Source: an uncultured Bacteroidales bacterium (GTDB taxonomy: Bacteria; Bacteroidota; Bacteroidia; Bacteroidales; Paludibacteraceae). From it: a DNA stretch of 64,000 bases. The position numbers and the translations under genes are program-made. Positions 26,592 to 34,397 of this stretch are shown in pieces. How positions within the stretch are numbered: position 1 is the first letter of the stretch; the number at the start of each line of letters is the position of its first letter. Under the pieces are notes generated by a model. It did no database searches. It saw only the letters and a list, made by a program, of their open reading frames with translations, and had not been told where the DNA came from. The stretch lies in contig CADAZU010000012.1 in the NCBI GenBank assembly GCA_902792535.1, positions 1-64,000 of the forward strand, given 5' to 3'.

Positions 26592-27014
26592 ATGATTATA
26601 GCTTGTGATTTTGACGGTACGATCGTGACGCACGAGTACCCGAAAATAGGCAAACCCATTCCGTTTGCCATTCAGACCCTGAAGAAACTGCAAGAGGAGG
26701 ATCATCACCAGATCATCCTTTGGACTGTGCGGGAAGGTGAACTGCTGCAAGAGGCGTTAGATTACTGCAAGTCCAAAGGTCTGGAGTTCTATGCCGTCAA
26801 TTCCAATTATCCGGAGGAAGAGCCGGAGCATCACACGGCGCGTAAGCTGGTGGCGGATCTGTGGATTGATGACCGTAATTTAGGCGGTCTGCCGGATTGG
26901 GGTGTGATCTATAACATGATCCACACCGGACACCCGTTTGAGCCTGCGCCGCAAGGCAATATGGAGGATCTGAGCAAGAAGAAAAAAGGCTTCTTTGCCC
27001 GTTTGTTTGATTGA
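26592..27014 (+). CDS. Small HAD-like hydrolase (BT0820-type)
   Basis: 140 residues. MIIACDFDGTIVTHEYP carries the DxDGT nucleophile motif. ILWTVREGELLQEAL provides motif II, and ADLWIDDRNLGG the final acidic pair. The small capless form resembles the Bacteroides thetaiotaomicron BT0820 type. It probably acts on a phosphorylated metabolite; the substrate is unknown. Confidence 0.82.
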   Translation: MIIACDFDGTIVTHEYPKIGKPIPFAIQTLKKLQEEDHHQIILWTVREGELLQEALDYCKSKGLEFYAVNSNYPEEEPEHHTARKLVADLWIDDRNLGGLPDWGVIYNMIHTGHPFEPAPQGNMEDLSKKKKGFFARLFD

Positions 27015-27043
27015 ATCTTTGAATTTTGAATCTTTGAATTTCC
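27014..27043. repeat. GAATCTTTGAATTT tandem repeat
   Basis: Two units of GAATCTTTGAATTT fill the gap between the HAD-like and GNAT genes. Same family as the recR insertion. Confidence 0.7.
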
Positions 27044-27044
27044 C

Positions 27045-27533
27045 ATGTTGCGCCTTCGCAAAATAGAACCGACCGACCTGCCGTTTCTCTATCAATGGGA
27101 GAACGACGCGGCTTCGTGGGCAGACGGAGCGAACCATAACCCCTTGTCCCGGCAGGACTTGCGGGACTATATCGCTTCCACCACCGGCGACATCTACCGC
27201 GACGGTCAACTGCGGTTGATTATTGAATCTTCAAATCCTGCAACCCTCGGTTGCGTTGATCTTTTCGATTTTGACCCTCGCAACCGCCGTGCAGCGATCG
27301 GCATGTACATTGCGCCGGAGTACCGCGGCAAAGGAGTAGGGCACGAAGCCTTGAAACAGCTGGAGGATTATGCCTTTGGTTTTCTGCATCTGAGGTGCCT
27401 ATATGCCGTCATAGCCACGAAAAACAAGGCTTGTTCTGCGCTTTATGAGCATGCCGGCTATACGCCATCCTCTGTCCTTTCCGCATGGACATTGGAGTCC
27501 GACGCGGTTATATGGATAAAGACAAGATTATAA
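27045..27533 (+). CDS. GNAT N-acetyltransferase (RimJ/RimL type)
   Basis: 162 residues. MLRLRKIEPTDLPFLYQWEN opens the GNAT fold. IGMYIAPEYRGKGVGHEALKQL contains the acetyl-CoA binding Q/RxxGxG loop, and CSALYEHAGYTPS is the C-terminal helix. The segment IIESSNPATLGCVD is partly encoded by the CTTCAAATC repeat word. The acceptor is unknown. Confidence 0.85.
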   Translation: MLRLRKIEPTDLPFLYQWENDAASWADGANHNPLSRQDLRDYIASTTGDIYRDGQLRLIIESSNPATLGCVDLFDFDPRNRRAAIGMYIAPEYRGKGVGHEALKQLEDYAFGFLHLRCLYAVIATKNKACSALYEHAGYTPSSVLSAWTLESDAVIWIKTRL

Positions 27534-27542
27534 CATACTGCT

Positions 27543-28598
27543 ATGATTGATATTCTTAAAAAGTCAAGTTTACTCTTTTTGCTCGTGTTTGGCAGTTTGG
27601 TGGTCTCTGCTAAAAATGTGGAGGCCTACTATGAAGTAAGAGCAGATGTTCTAATTGGTCGTAAAGCTCCCAGTACAAATGCTGCCAAGGTGACGGAATA
27701 CCAAAAACGTAGTTATATTTTTATCACCGAACTTTCTCGGGATGAGAATTGGGGATATGTATTCAAAGACAAAGCATGGGTGAATATGTCCTATGTCAAG
27801 CCTCTTTCTAAACAAGAGGTGAGCAGGCATATTGGTTATCAGAAATTCTGGAGCATTACTCCGGATTCGGAATTGTGGGAATCAGTTCGACCTAAACCGA
27901 ATGGTTCAAAGCCATTGCGCATATTATTATGGATTTTTGTCGGGCTTGTTGTTATAGGAGCGGCAGTTATGTTTTTTACCGGTTATTCACGCGATGCGCT
28001 TAAAGCATATTTCGCTACCATCGCCCTCTGCTCTGTTTCATTAGTCGTAGTCCCCTATGCGCAGTATATTGTTAGTTGGGTGATTAAATTCCTCAGTTGG
28101 GTTGATTACTACATCCTGTTTGGATGGGCGCTGAATGATCTGGGGGGTATTTTGGCTATTATTTCTATTATTCAGGATTTGCCTACTTATGGTTTTTTCG
28201 GTTTAGTAGCCGGGATTGCGCCTGGCTTGCCTTTTTTTTTGATAACTGAAAAGTATAAAAACTTTAAATTTGTGCGATGGATAGCGTATGTTTTCCAGAT
28301 AGCTATGTTCCTTGCTGTCATGGTGATAGTGAACGAACAATGGTATGCATTTTTCAATTCTATTATGACTTTGGACGGAGTGCCGTCTATTCGTTCATTA
28401 GCCAAAGCCTGTGACTGGGGAGCATACGCTAGTTCCGTATTTGTTTGGGTGTTTTATATCAGTTTGGCTATTATGCTTTTCACTCCCTATTTTGAATGGA
28501 AATATAATAACGAAGTATGGATAGCTAAAATCTTTGGAATAATAGATAAAATCACTGATTGGACAGATAAAATCGCCGAATCAATATTTAATAAATAA
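27543..28598 (+). CDS. Membrane protein with N-terminal SH3-like domain
   Basis: 351 residues. A signal peptide or first helix (SSLLFLLVFGSLVVSAK) is followed by an SH3b-like region (YYEVRADVLIGRKAPSTNAAKV...GWGYVF-type core, here WGYVFKDKAWVNMSYVKPL). Five or six membrane helices follow from about residue 120. The domain order suggests envelope sensing or cell-wall binding, but no function is established. It is more AT-rich than its neighbours and ends the core region before the accessory island. Confidence 0.65.
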   Translation: MIDILKKSSLLFLLVFGSLVVSAKNVEAYYEVRADVLIGRKAPSTNAAKVTEYQKRSYIFITELSRDENWGYVFKDKAWVNMSYVKPLSKQEVSRHIGYQKFWSITPDSELWESVRPKPNGSKPLRILLWIFVGLVVIGAAVMFFTGYSRDALKAYFATIALCSVSLVVVPYAQYIVSWVIKFLSWVDYYILFGWALNDLGGILAIISIIQDLPTYGFFGLVAGIAPGLPFFLITEKYKNFKFVRWIAYVFQIAMFLAVMVIVNEQWYAFFNSIMTLDGVPSIRSLAKACDWGAYASSVFVWVFYISLAIMLFTPYFEWKYNNEVWIAKIFGIIDKITDWTDKIAESIFNK

Positions 28599-28669
28599 TC
28601 TATATATGGCACGAGTATTCATATTTTGATGCGCAGGTATAAATACGATCCTGATATATAAATAGTTAG

Positions 28670-28703
28670 AGTGGGGGGGGAGAAATCGTCCTCACTTTTT
28701 TTT
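28670..28703 (+). terminator. Probable intrinsic terminator
   Basis: AGTGGGG pairs with CCTCACT before a run of eight T; an eight-G run lies in the 5' arm. Confidence 0.7.
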
Positions 28704-28735
28704 ATGAGAGTGTTTGCACTTCAGACACAAAACAA

Positions 28736-28765
28736 GAGAGCCCGAGGATTTCTCCTCGAGCTCTC
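28736..28765 (-). terminator. Strong 13-bp hairpin, probable minus-strand terminator
   Basis: GAGAGCCCGAGGA and TCCTCGAGCTCTC pair with one mismatch around a 4-base loop. On the minus strand it is followed by TTGTTTTG and lies just after the short minus-strand reading frame. Confidence 0.6.
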
Positions 28766-28776
28766 GAAAGTGGCGA

Positions 28777-28959
28777 TTACCACGCAGTTCCTAACATACG
28801 TAAGTAACTCTTATATCTCCATTGTGCATTTTCTTGCGCTGCTGCAAACAATTCATCCGCTTCCGAAAAAGAGGCAGACGGGTGCGAAGAAGCCCTCTTA
28901 GGCGGAGGCCGCTTCTCCCGTTTGGCGGGAGAACGCTCCGCCCTACGCAGGCACGGCAC
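28777..28959 (-). pseudogene. Probable gene remnant carrying a palindromic element
   Basis: A 60-residue minus-strand frame ends in a protein-like stretch (FSEADELFAAAQENAQWRYK) and a stop just before a strong hairpin. Its first third is encoded by the palindromic element at 28893-28951. This looks like the 3' end of an older gene cut by the element. No parent family recognised. Confidence 0.35.
28893..28951. repeat. Palindromic element, intergenic copy
   Basis: The core TCTCCCG...CGGGAGA (written on the minus strand, loop CCAAA) is nested in GGCGGAG/CTCCGCC. A second copy lies at 41621-41674, inside the HNH gene in reverse orientation relative to this one, with matching flanks (CCGTGCC, GGAGCGT, GGCCTCCGCC, AGGGC). 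Confidence 0.8.
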
Positions 28960-29280
28960 AGAGTATGGGAAGCAATCTCACAAGGGATTATCCGTATATA
29001 ATAAAAGGGGCATCTATGCTCCTTGGATTTTTTACCTCTCTTTCTTATGTCAAACATGCCTTCGAAAATAAATCTGAGCGGAGCGAGATAATCGACAGAG
29101 CAAAGCGGCGGAGGGTAAACCAGCCGTGAGCGAAGCGGAACACCTTATGGGGAAAGAAAGATAAAAAGAATAAATGTTCGCGCGCAAACGCGAGAAAATA
29201 ATAAGGAGAAAAAATGGAAAAAGTAAGAAAAACTATTGATTTGGAGAAAAAATGAAGATTTTTGCATTTTTTTTGTTCTC
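28960..29280. other. Intergenic stretch with degenerate sequence
   Basis: No gene supported. It contains a unit ATAATCGACAGA...GGCGGAG (29086-29112) that recurs at 39340-39366 after the Fic gene, and purine-rich runs near 29150-29250. Confidence 0.55.
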
Positions 29281-29317
29281 ACTCCCGCGTTTTGGGAGTT
29301 TAAAACAGTAATTTTGC
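29281..29317 (+). promoter_or_regulatory. Promoter with ACTCCC/GGGAGT operator, copy 1
   Basis: The inverted repeat ACTCCCGCGTTTTGGGAGT (29281-29299) lies over the -33 position before TAATTTTGC (29309-29317). The same arrangement occurs at 40356-40392. There is no TTGCA -33 box, which suggests an activator or repressor site. Confidence 0.65.
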
Positions 29318-29333
29318 AGCGAAAAACGAAGTT

Positions 29334-29356
29334 AATCGTGCCCTCGTGGCTAAGAA
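29334..29356. repeat. Dispersed AATCGTGCCC...GGCTAAGAA unit
   Basis: Second copy of the unit also seen at 11913-11937 and 42369-42391. Here it lies in the leader of a possible small gene. Confidence 0.7.
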
Positions 29357-29369
29357 AATCAAAAATTAC

Positions 29370-29516
29370 ATGCTTATGTTAGTCTATAAACTTTTGAAAA
29401 TTGCGCCTGACGGTGGTGAATTTGCGAACACAACACTTGGATTGTTGTTTGGTTTGATGGAAGTGGGATTAGTGCTTTGGTTTTTGATAGAAATGATAGC
29501 AAACACTTGTTTTTAG
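29370..29516 (+). CDS. Possible 48-residue membrane protein
   Basis: An ATG-initiated frame encodes MLMLVYKLLKIAPDGGEF and then one hydrophobic helix (TTLGLLFGLMEVGLVLWFLI). It lies about 50 nt after the promoter-operator at 29281-29317. Small single-helix proteins of this kind occur as toxins or membrane modulators. Coding status is uncertain without homologues. Confidence 0.4.
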   Translation: MLMLVYKLLKIAPDGGEFANTTLGLLFGLMEVGLVLWFLIEMIANTCF

Positions 29517-29624
29517 TATAAATTTTCCGACAAAATTGAAAATAATCGTTCCAAAGGATAAGAATATGCAATTAAACGTCTCTGCCGCAAGGGCGCGATT
29601 ATTTTGATAAAAATTATCAAAATC

Positions 29625-29656
29625 TTGCATATGTCAGAAAAAAGTAGTACCTTTGC
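29625..29656 (+). promoter_or_regulatory. Promoter for the tRNA-like transcript and probably the restriction operon
   Basis: TTGCATATGTC and TACCTTTGC with the 23-nt offset. A perfect hairpin GCACGC/GCGTGC (29655-29673) lies at the predicted transcript start. No other standard promoter is seen before the hsdMS gene. Confidence 0.75.
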
Positions 29657-29684
29657 ACGCAAAATGTGCGTGCAGACGCATCTA

Positions 29685-29827
29685 GGGGTATTAGCTCATC
29701 CGGCTAGAGCATGAAGAAGCCAATTGACTTTTGGCTTCGACAATAAAGCCAGCGGGGAGCGACCACAGCTTTATTGATAGAATAAAAAGCAGTGTTGAGG
29801 TGAGCGGTTCGAGTCCGCTATACTCCA
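29685..29827 (+). ncRNA. tRNA-like RNA with the anticodon arm replaced
   Basis: GGGGTAT pairs with ATACTCC as an acceptor stem with discriminator A. AGCTC...GAGC forms a D arm and AGCGG TTCGAGT CCGCT a perfect T arm. Between the D and T arms there are about 90 nt instead of about 22, with hairpins GAAGCCAA/TTGGCTTC and CAATAAAGC/GCTTTATTG. A normal 5-bp anticodon stem cannot be drawn next to the variable loop. One hairpin could present a 7-base loop TTGACTT, but position 37 would be T. It may be a decayed tRNA with an insertion or a tRNA-like leader RNA. No CCA is encoded. Confidence 0.6.
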
Positions 29828-29843
29828 CAAAATTAAAAGCAAT

Positions 29844-30029
29844 ATGACAAGATATAGTTTTTCTGGGCACGAATCCTTTTATTGCAAGTCCTTGTGGCTG
29901 AAGAAAGGATATGATTTCCTGACGGAGGGACAACGCTGATATGAAAATACCACAATCCGAAATATTATCCACCGGAAGAACTTGCCCTTATTTATTGAGG
30001 ATTTTCGTAAGAGAGGTTTGATTAAATAA
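29844..30029 (+). pseudogene. Remnant of a DUF4007 gene
   Basis: The first 31 codons (MTRYSFSGHESFYCKSLWLK and then KGYDF) match the conserved start of DUF4007 proteins, which accompany DNA phosphorothioation and related defence loci. A stop follows at 29937. Downstream, frames read NPKYYPPEELALIY and, after a shift, EDFRKRGLIK with a stop, resembling a C-terminal piece. The middle is deleted and the frame broken, so this is a decayed gene just upstream of the restriction operon. Confidence 0.6.
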
Positions 30030-30050
30030 TACGACAAATAAGAGTAATCA

Positions 30051-33000
30051 ATGAATAAACAACAATTAGCAGCACGCATTTGGGCGTCGGCCAATAAAAT
30101 GCGGTCGAAGATAGAGGCCAGCGAGTACAAGGATTACATCCTCGGCTTCATCTTCTATAAATACCTCTCTGACAAAGAGGAAGCGTTTATGCTCCGCGAC
30201 GGCGGGATGACGCAAGACGAACTGGTCCAACTCCAGGAGCAAGACGACGAGATCGTACGTTTCTGCCAGACCAACATCGGCTATTTCATTGCGTACGACA
30301 ACCTCTTCTCCACGTGGCTCAAGATGGGCAATGATTTCAGCGTCCAAAACGTCACCATCGCACTCTCTGCATTCGAACGACTGATCAACGAGGACTACAA
30401 GAAGCTCTTCGAGAAAATCTTCTCTGCCCTCAGTTCCGGAATCGACAAACTCGGTTCTACAGCCGCTCAGCAATCGAAAGCCATCCTCGATCTGCTCTCG
30501 CTCATCAAAGACATCCCCACCGATGACCGTCAGGGTTATGACGTGCTCGGTTTCATCTATGAGTACCTTATCGGTCAGTTTGCTGCTAACGCCGGTAAGA
30601 AAGCAGGTGAGTTCTACACCCCGCATGAAGTGTCCGTACTGATGTCCGAGATCGTTGCCGGGTATCTACACGACCGCAAGACTATCTCTATTTACGACCC
30701 GACCAGCGGTTCCGGCTCGTTGCTGCTCAATATCGGTCGTGTCATCAGCAAGCACACCAACAACAAAGATAGCGTCCATTATTTCGCGCAAGAACTCAAA
30801 TCGGCTACGTTCAACCTCACCCGAATGAACCTCGTCATGCGAGGCATCAAACCGAGTAATATAGAGGTGCGCAACGCGGATACGCTGGAGCAAGACTGGC
30901 CGAAAGACGAACGCACCAATGCGCCTACGCTCTATCTCGATGCCGTGGTCAGCAACCCGCCGTACTCCCAACCGTGGAGTCCTGCCGGTAAGGAACTCGA
31001 CCCGCGTTACCGTTACGGCGTAGCGCCCAAAGGCAAAGCCGACTACGCTTTCCTGCTCCATGACCTCTACCACCTCAAGCCAGACGGCATCATGACCATT
31101 GTTCTGCCGCACGGTGTTCTCTTCCGTGGCGACCCTGCCAAAGAGGAAGCAGAAGGAGTAATCCGTAAGAACCTCATTGAGAACAACCATATCGATGCCA
31201 TCATCGGTCTGCCCGCAGACATCTTCTTCGGCACTCCTATTGCCACAATCATTATGGTGCTCCGCCAGAAACGTGACCGCGACGATGTCCTCTTCGTCGA
31301 TGCCAGCAAAGGCTTCATCAAGTCGGGCAAGAAGAACAAACTGCGAGCCTCCGATATTCGCCGTATTGTTGATACGTACGAGTCACGTCGGGACGCCGAC
31401 AAGTACGCACGCCACGTCAGCCGCGAAGAGATACGTGCGAACGGCTATAACCTCAATATCCCGCGTTATGTCGATTCGTCCGATGCCGCAGAGACATGGG
31501 ACCTCTATGCCACCATGTACGGCGCAATCCCGAATCGTGAGATAGACGCGTTGCCCTATTGGTCTTTCCTGCCTACGCTTCGTCAGTCGCTCTTCCAACC
31601 GATCAGCAGCACGCATAGCATACCGCGTGAGGACGACGAGATCCGCTATCTCATCAACTCCGACCGTAGTTACTGCAACCTGCGTGACGACTATACTCGC
31701 ACCATGGACGGTATCGACGCGTTCTTGCATCAGCAACTCCTCTCGTCTATCAACACCGTTCCGGTTAACCGCGAGGAAGATATCATCTCCGATGAACTAT
31801 TCGCACGTCTTGGCAAACATCCTATCTTCAACCCATACGATGTCTATCAACTGCTCGACGACTCGTGGCAGGTTATCGCAACCGACCTTGAAATCCTCCA
31901 GACCGAAGGATGGGACAAGGTGCGTGAAGTAGAACCGAACATGGTGCTCAAGAAGAAGAAAGACAAAGATTCCGGTGTGGAGACTGAGATCGAAGTGCAG
32001 GAAGGCTGGAGAGGACGTATTATGCCGTTCGAACTGGTACAAGAACTCTTCCTCCGCGAACTGCTCGACCATCGCGCTAATCTCCAAGCAGAAGCTGAAA
32101 GCTGTGCCAACGAGATTGATGATAAGATAAACGGATTAACAGAGGATAATCGCGAGAAATATATCGAAGAAGAATCCGATAAACTTGACACCAAACAACT
32201 CGCTGCCGATGTCAAGGCCATGCAGAAAGACCCGGATCTCAAAGACCCGGAACTGATGGAACTGCAACGGCTCCTCATTAAGCAGAAAGAGATTAACAAA
32301 GAACTCAAAGCACTCGAAGCAGCACTCATCGACAAGACCTGCTATACCATTGAGCATCTCACCGACGACGATGCTTATACGCTCTTGCGTGAGAAATGGA
32401 TTATGCCGCTCTGCGCGAAAATCCACTCGCTGCCTATCGAACTTCTCAACACCATCGAGACCGATGTCAACCGACTCATCAAGCGCTATGCCGATACGCT
32501 TCTGAACGTAGGCAACGAGATCGACAAAGCCGAATCCGAACTCGCTAATCTCTTAGGCGAACTGACAGGTGATGAGGCCAATATGCAAGCTATTCGAGAG
32601 ATATCAACGCTCAATAGAGGATTAGCCGTCGCAGAGAAATTATTCCCGCAGAAGGGCAATAAAGTGCCCGCAATCCGATTTAAGGGATTTGAAGGAGAAT
32701 GGGAAGAGCACTCATTGAATGAGTTCTTGATAGTATCAGGCGAGAAGAATGAAAACAATCATTATACAGCGCACGACATTCTATCTGTTTCTGGAGAGTA
32801 TGGAGTGGTGAATCAAATTGAATTCCAAGGTCGATCATTCGCAGGAGCCTCGCTTTTGAATTATCGTGTAATTCACAATGGAGAAATAGCATATACCAAA
32901 TCCCCGCTTAAATTAAATCCTTATGGTATTATAAAAGCCAATAAGGGAAAGACTGGTATAGTTTCTGCTCTATATGGCGTATATAAAATCGTAAATGCAA

Positions 33001-33272
33001 ATGCTGATTTTATTCAGTATTATTTCGACTTGACATCAAGGATAAATAGTTATTTAAGACCTCTTGTCAATAAAGGTCCTAAGAACACTTTGCTCATTAC
33101 AGATGAAGGAGCGTTAGCCGGAAAGGTTGTCTTCCCCAAAACTGATGAGCAGAAAAAGATAGCAGATTTTATAAGCTGCCTTACAAACTTGATTTTATTA
33201 CACGAGAAACAGTTATTACTTTTGAAACATTCCAAACAAGCCCTCCTGGAGCAAATGTTTGTAAACGAATGA
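30051..33272 (+). CDS. Type I restriction-modification HsdM-HsdS fusion
   Basis: 1073 residues. Residues 1-170 are the HsdM N-terminal helical domain (AARIWASANKMRSKIEASEY). The N6-adenine methylase follows with GEFYTPHEV, DPTSGSGSLLLNIG (about 216) and NPPYSQPW (about 302). A long helical region (560-860) leads into an HsdS-like domain starting at VPAIRFKGFEGEWEEHSLNE (about 870), which has one target-recognition region and ends with the usual LLLLKHSKQALLEQMF helix. Type I specificity subunits usually carry two target domains; one suggests that two protomers read a symmetrical bipartite site. Its stop overlaps the next gene as ATGA. Confidence 0.9.
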   Translation: MNKQQLAARIWASANKMRSKIEASEYKDYILGFIFYKYLSDKEEAFMLRDGGMTQDELVQLQEQDDEIVRFCQTNIGYFIAYDNLFSTWLKMGNDFSVQNVTIALSAFERLINEDYKKLFEKIFSALSSGIDKLGSTAAQQSKAILDLLSLIKDIPTDDRQGYDVLGFIYEYLIGQFAANAGKKAGEFYTPHEVSVLMSEIVAGYLHDRKTISIYDPTSGSGSLLLNIGRVISKHTNNKDSVHYFAQELKSATFNLTRMNLVMRGIKPSNIEVRNADTLEQDWPKDERTNAPTLYLDAVVSNPPYSQPWSPAGKELDPRYRYGVAPKGKADYAFLLHDLYHLKPDGIMTIVLPHGVLFRGDPAKEEAEGVIRKNLIENNHIDAIIGLPADIFFGTPIATIIMVLRQKRDRDDVLFVDASKGFIKSGKKNKLRASDIRRIVDTYESRRDADKYARHVSREEIRANGYNLNIPRYVDSSDAAETWDLYATMYGAIPNREIDALPYWSFLPTLRQSLFQPISSTHSIPREDDEIRYLINSDRSYCNLRDDYTRTMDGIDAFLHQQLLSSINTVPVNREEDIISDELFARLGKHPIFNPYDVYQLLDDSWQVIATDLEILQTEGWDKVREVEPNMVLKKKKDKDSGVETEIEVQEGWRGRIMPFELVQELFLRELLDHRANLQAEAESCANEIDDKINGLTEDNREKYIEEESDKLDTKQLAADVKAMQKDPDLKDPELMELQRLLIKQKEINKELKALEAALIDKTCYTIEHLTDDDAYTLLREKWIMPLCAKIHSLPIELLNTIETDVNRLIKRYADTLLNVGNEIDKAESELANLLGELTGDEANMQAIREISTLNRGLAVAEKLFPQKGNKVPAIRFKGFEGEWEEHSLNEFLIVSGEKNENNHYTAHDILSVSGEYGVVNQIEFQGRSFAGASLLNYRVIHNGEIAYTKSPLKLNPYGIIKANKGKTGIVSALYGVYKIVNANADFIQYYFDLTSRINSYLRPLVNKGPKNTLLITDEGALAGKVVFPKTDEQKKIADFISCLTNLILLHEKQLLLLKHSKQALLEQMFVNE

Positions 33273-34372
33273 CGAGCGAGCACGAAAAATGGCAATGGCA
33301 AGAACCCGGAGAGGCTTGGAAAGGCGCCGGGCTATACCATATCACGCTGACGATACCGTCGCGTGAGTCGTTGCTCGGTATGCTCATTATCCCTGATGAT
33401 GATCCCACGCAAGCTTTTGTCGAGCGCACTATTTTGGGTGATGTGCTTGTAGATAATCTGGTGAATCTCTATTTGTATCATCCAGATATCCAAGTCTTGC
33501 ATTTCTGCCTTATGCCAGATCATCTACATGCTATATGGTATGTGAAACGTACCATGCCCAAGGGCATTATGTCATCCATACGCGGCTTTTGGCAAGCCGC
33601 CAAGCAGCTTGGCAGGGCATATTCATATTTGTCTTCTTCTCTTTCCCTGAATGCCATTCAGGCTAACACTCAAGAAGCAAAAACCCGATTCCGCGAGATT
33701 GCAGACTCTCTCCGCCAACAGCTCGGCGATGATGCTTATTATCGTCTCCCGCCTGTCTTCACGGAGATGCCATTTGTCCGTCCAATGGGGCATCGGGATC
33801 AACTGCCCACTACTATCCACTATATAGACATGAACCCTCAGCGCCTCGCTACGAAAAAGCTCATGCCGGGATTCTTCCGAGTGCAAGAGGGCATAGAGAT
33901 AGCCGGTCGCACGTATAGCGGGATAGGCAATCTTAAACTACTTATGTACGACCGTTATATGCCTGTGCATGTCCGTAGCACGATGATAGACGAGGCGGCT
34001 CATGGCGATAACAAGCGCTTGCGCGATTATATGAACGGCTGTGTATTGGCTGCCCGTCAGGGCGCTGTGATGGTTTCGCCGTTCATCTCCGACAAAGAGA
34101 AAGAGGTGATGGTAGTGCTGCTGGCGGAGGAACATCCCATCATCTACATCGCGGATAATGGCTTCCGCGATTATTACAAGCCCAGCGACGGCTTGTTTGA
34201 TGCCGTCGCCGAAGGGCGCGTGCTCATTCTCTCCCCATGGGAGTACGACGCACACAAGCGCAATGTGACGCGCTCCGAGTGCGTGGCGATGAACCGGATG
34301 GCGGAGGAGATATGCACCATCGCTTCTTCCTTTTCCCTGAATGGCATTCAGGATAAAAACCAAGAAGATTAA
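33269..34372 (+). CDS. REP-associated (Y1/HUH) transposase fused to a Rossmann-like domain
   Basis: 367 residues. Residues 1-200 resemble the RAYT/IS200-like Y1 transposase: CLMPDHLHAIWYV gives the HUH-type HLH motif near residue 85, and HYIDMNPQRLATKKL carries the candidate catalytic Tyr near 185. The second half (GAVMVSPFISDKEKEVMVVL, IIYIADNGF, GRVLILSPW) looks like a DprA/LOG-type nucleotide-binding fold; I recall this pairing in Bacteroidetes. The coding sequence contains two copies of CCTGAATG-N-CATTCAGG, translated as SLSLNAIQANTQE and SFSLNGIQDKNQE. It lies between hsdMS and hsdR with a 4-base overlap, so it is read as part of the operon. Confidence 0.78.
   Translation: MTSEHEKWQWQEPGEAWKGAGLYHITLTIPSRESLLGMLIIPDDDPTQAFVERTILGDVLVDNLVNLYLYHPDIQVLHFCLMPDHLHAIWYVKRTMPKGIMSSIRGFWQAAKQLGRAYSYLSSSLSLNAIQANTQEAKTRFREIADSLRQQLGDDAYYRLPPVFTEMPFVRPMGHRDQLPTTIHYIDMNPQRLATKKLMPGFFRVQEGIEIAGRTYSGIGNLKLLMYDRYMPVHVRSTMIDEAAHGDNKRLRDYMNGCVLAARQGAVMVSPFISDKEKEVMVVLLAEEHPIIYIADNGFRDYYKPSDGLFDAVAEGRVLILSPWEYDAHKRNVTRSECVAMNRMAEEICTIASSFSLNGIQDKNQED
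33646..33662. repeat. REP-like palindrome inside the transposase gene, copy 1
   Basis: CCTGAATGCCATTCAGG: perfect 8-bp arms with one central base. The surrounding 45 bp also resemble copy 2. Confidence 0.85.
34336..34352. repeat. REP-like palindrome inside the transposase gene, copy 2
   Basis: CCTGAATGGCATTCAGG at the 3' end of the gene. The arms are identical to copy 1 and only the central base differs. Confidence 0.85.
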
Positions 34373-34397
34373 TGTGAATCAGCAAAATACATACACT

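Noticed and set aside
28791..29057. 88-codon minus-strand frame across the palindromic element
   Set aside because: It is a shifted reading of repeat and remnant DNA with no protein-like pattern.
29685..29827. Functional tRNA-Val(GAC) using the TTGACTT loop of the first insert hairpin
   Set aside because: It would need an 8-bp anticodon stem, a T at position 37 and a variable region of more than 50 nt.
29685..29827. Attachment site of an integrated element at a tRNA 3' end
   Set aside because: No repeat of the T-arm/acceptor 3' segment was found near the other end of the accessory region at about 44.7 kb, and no integrase is present.
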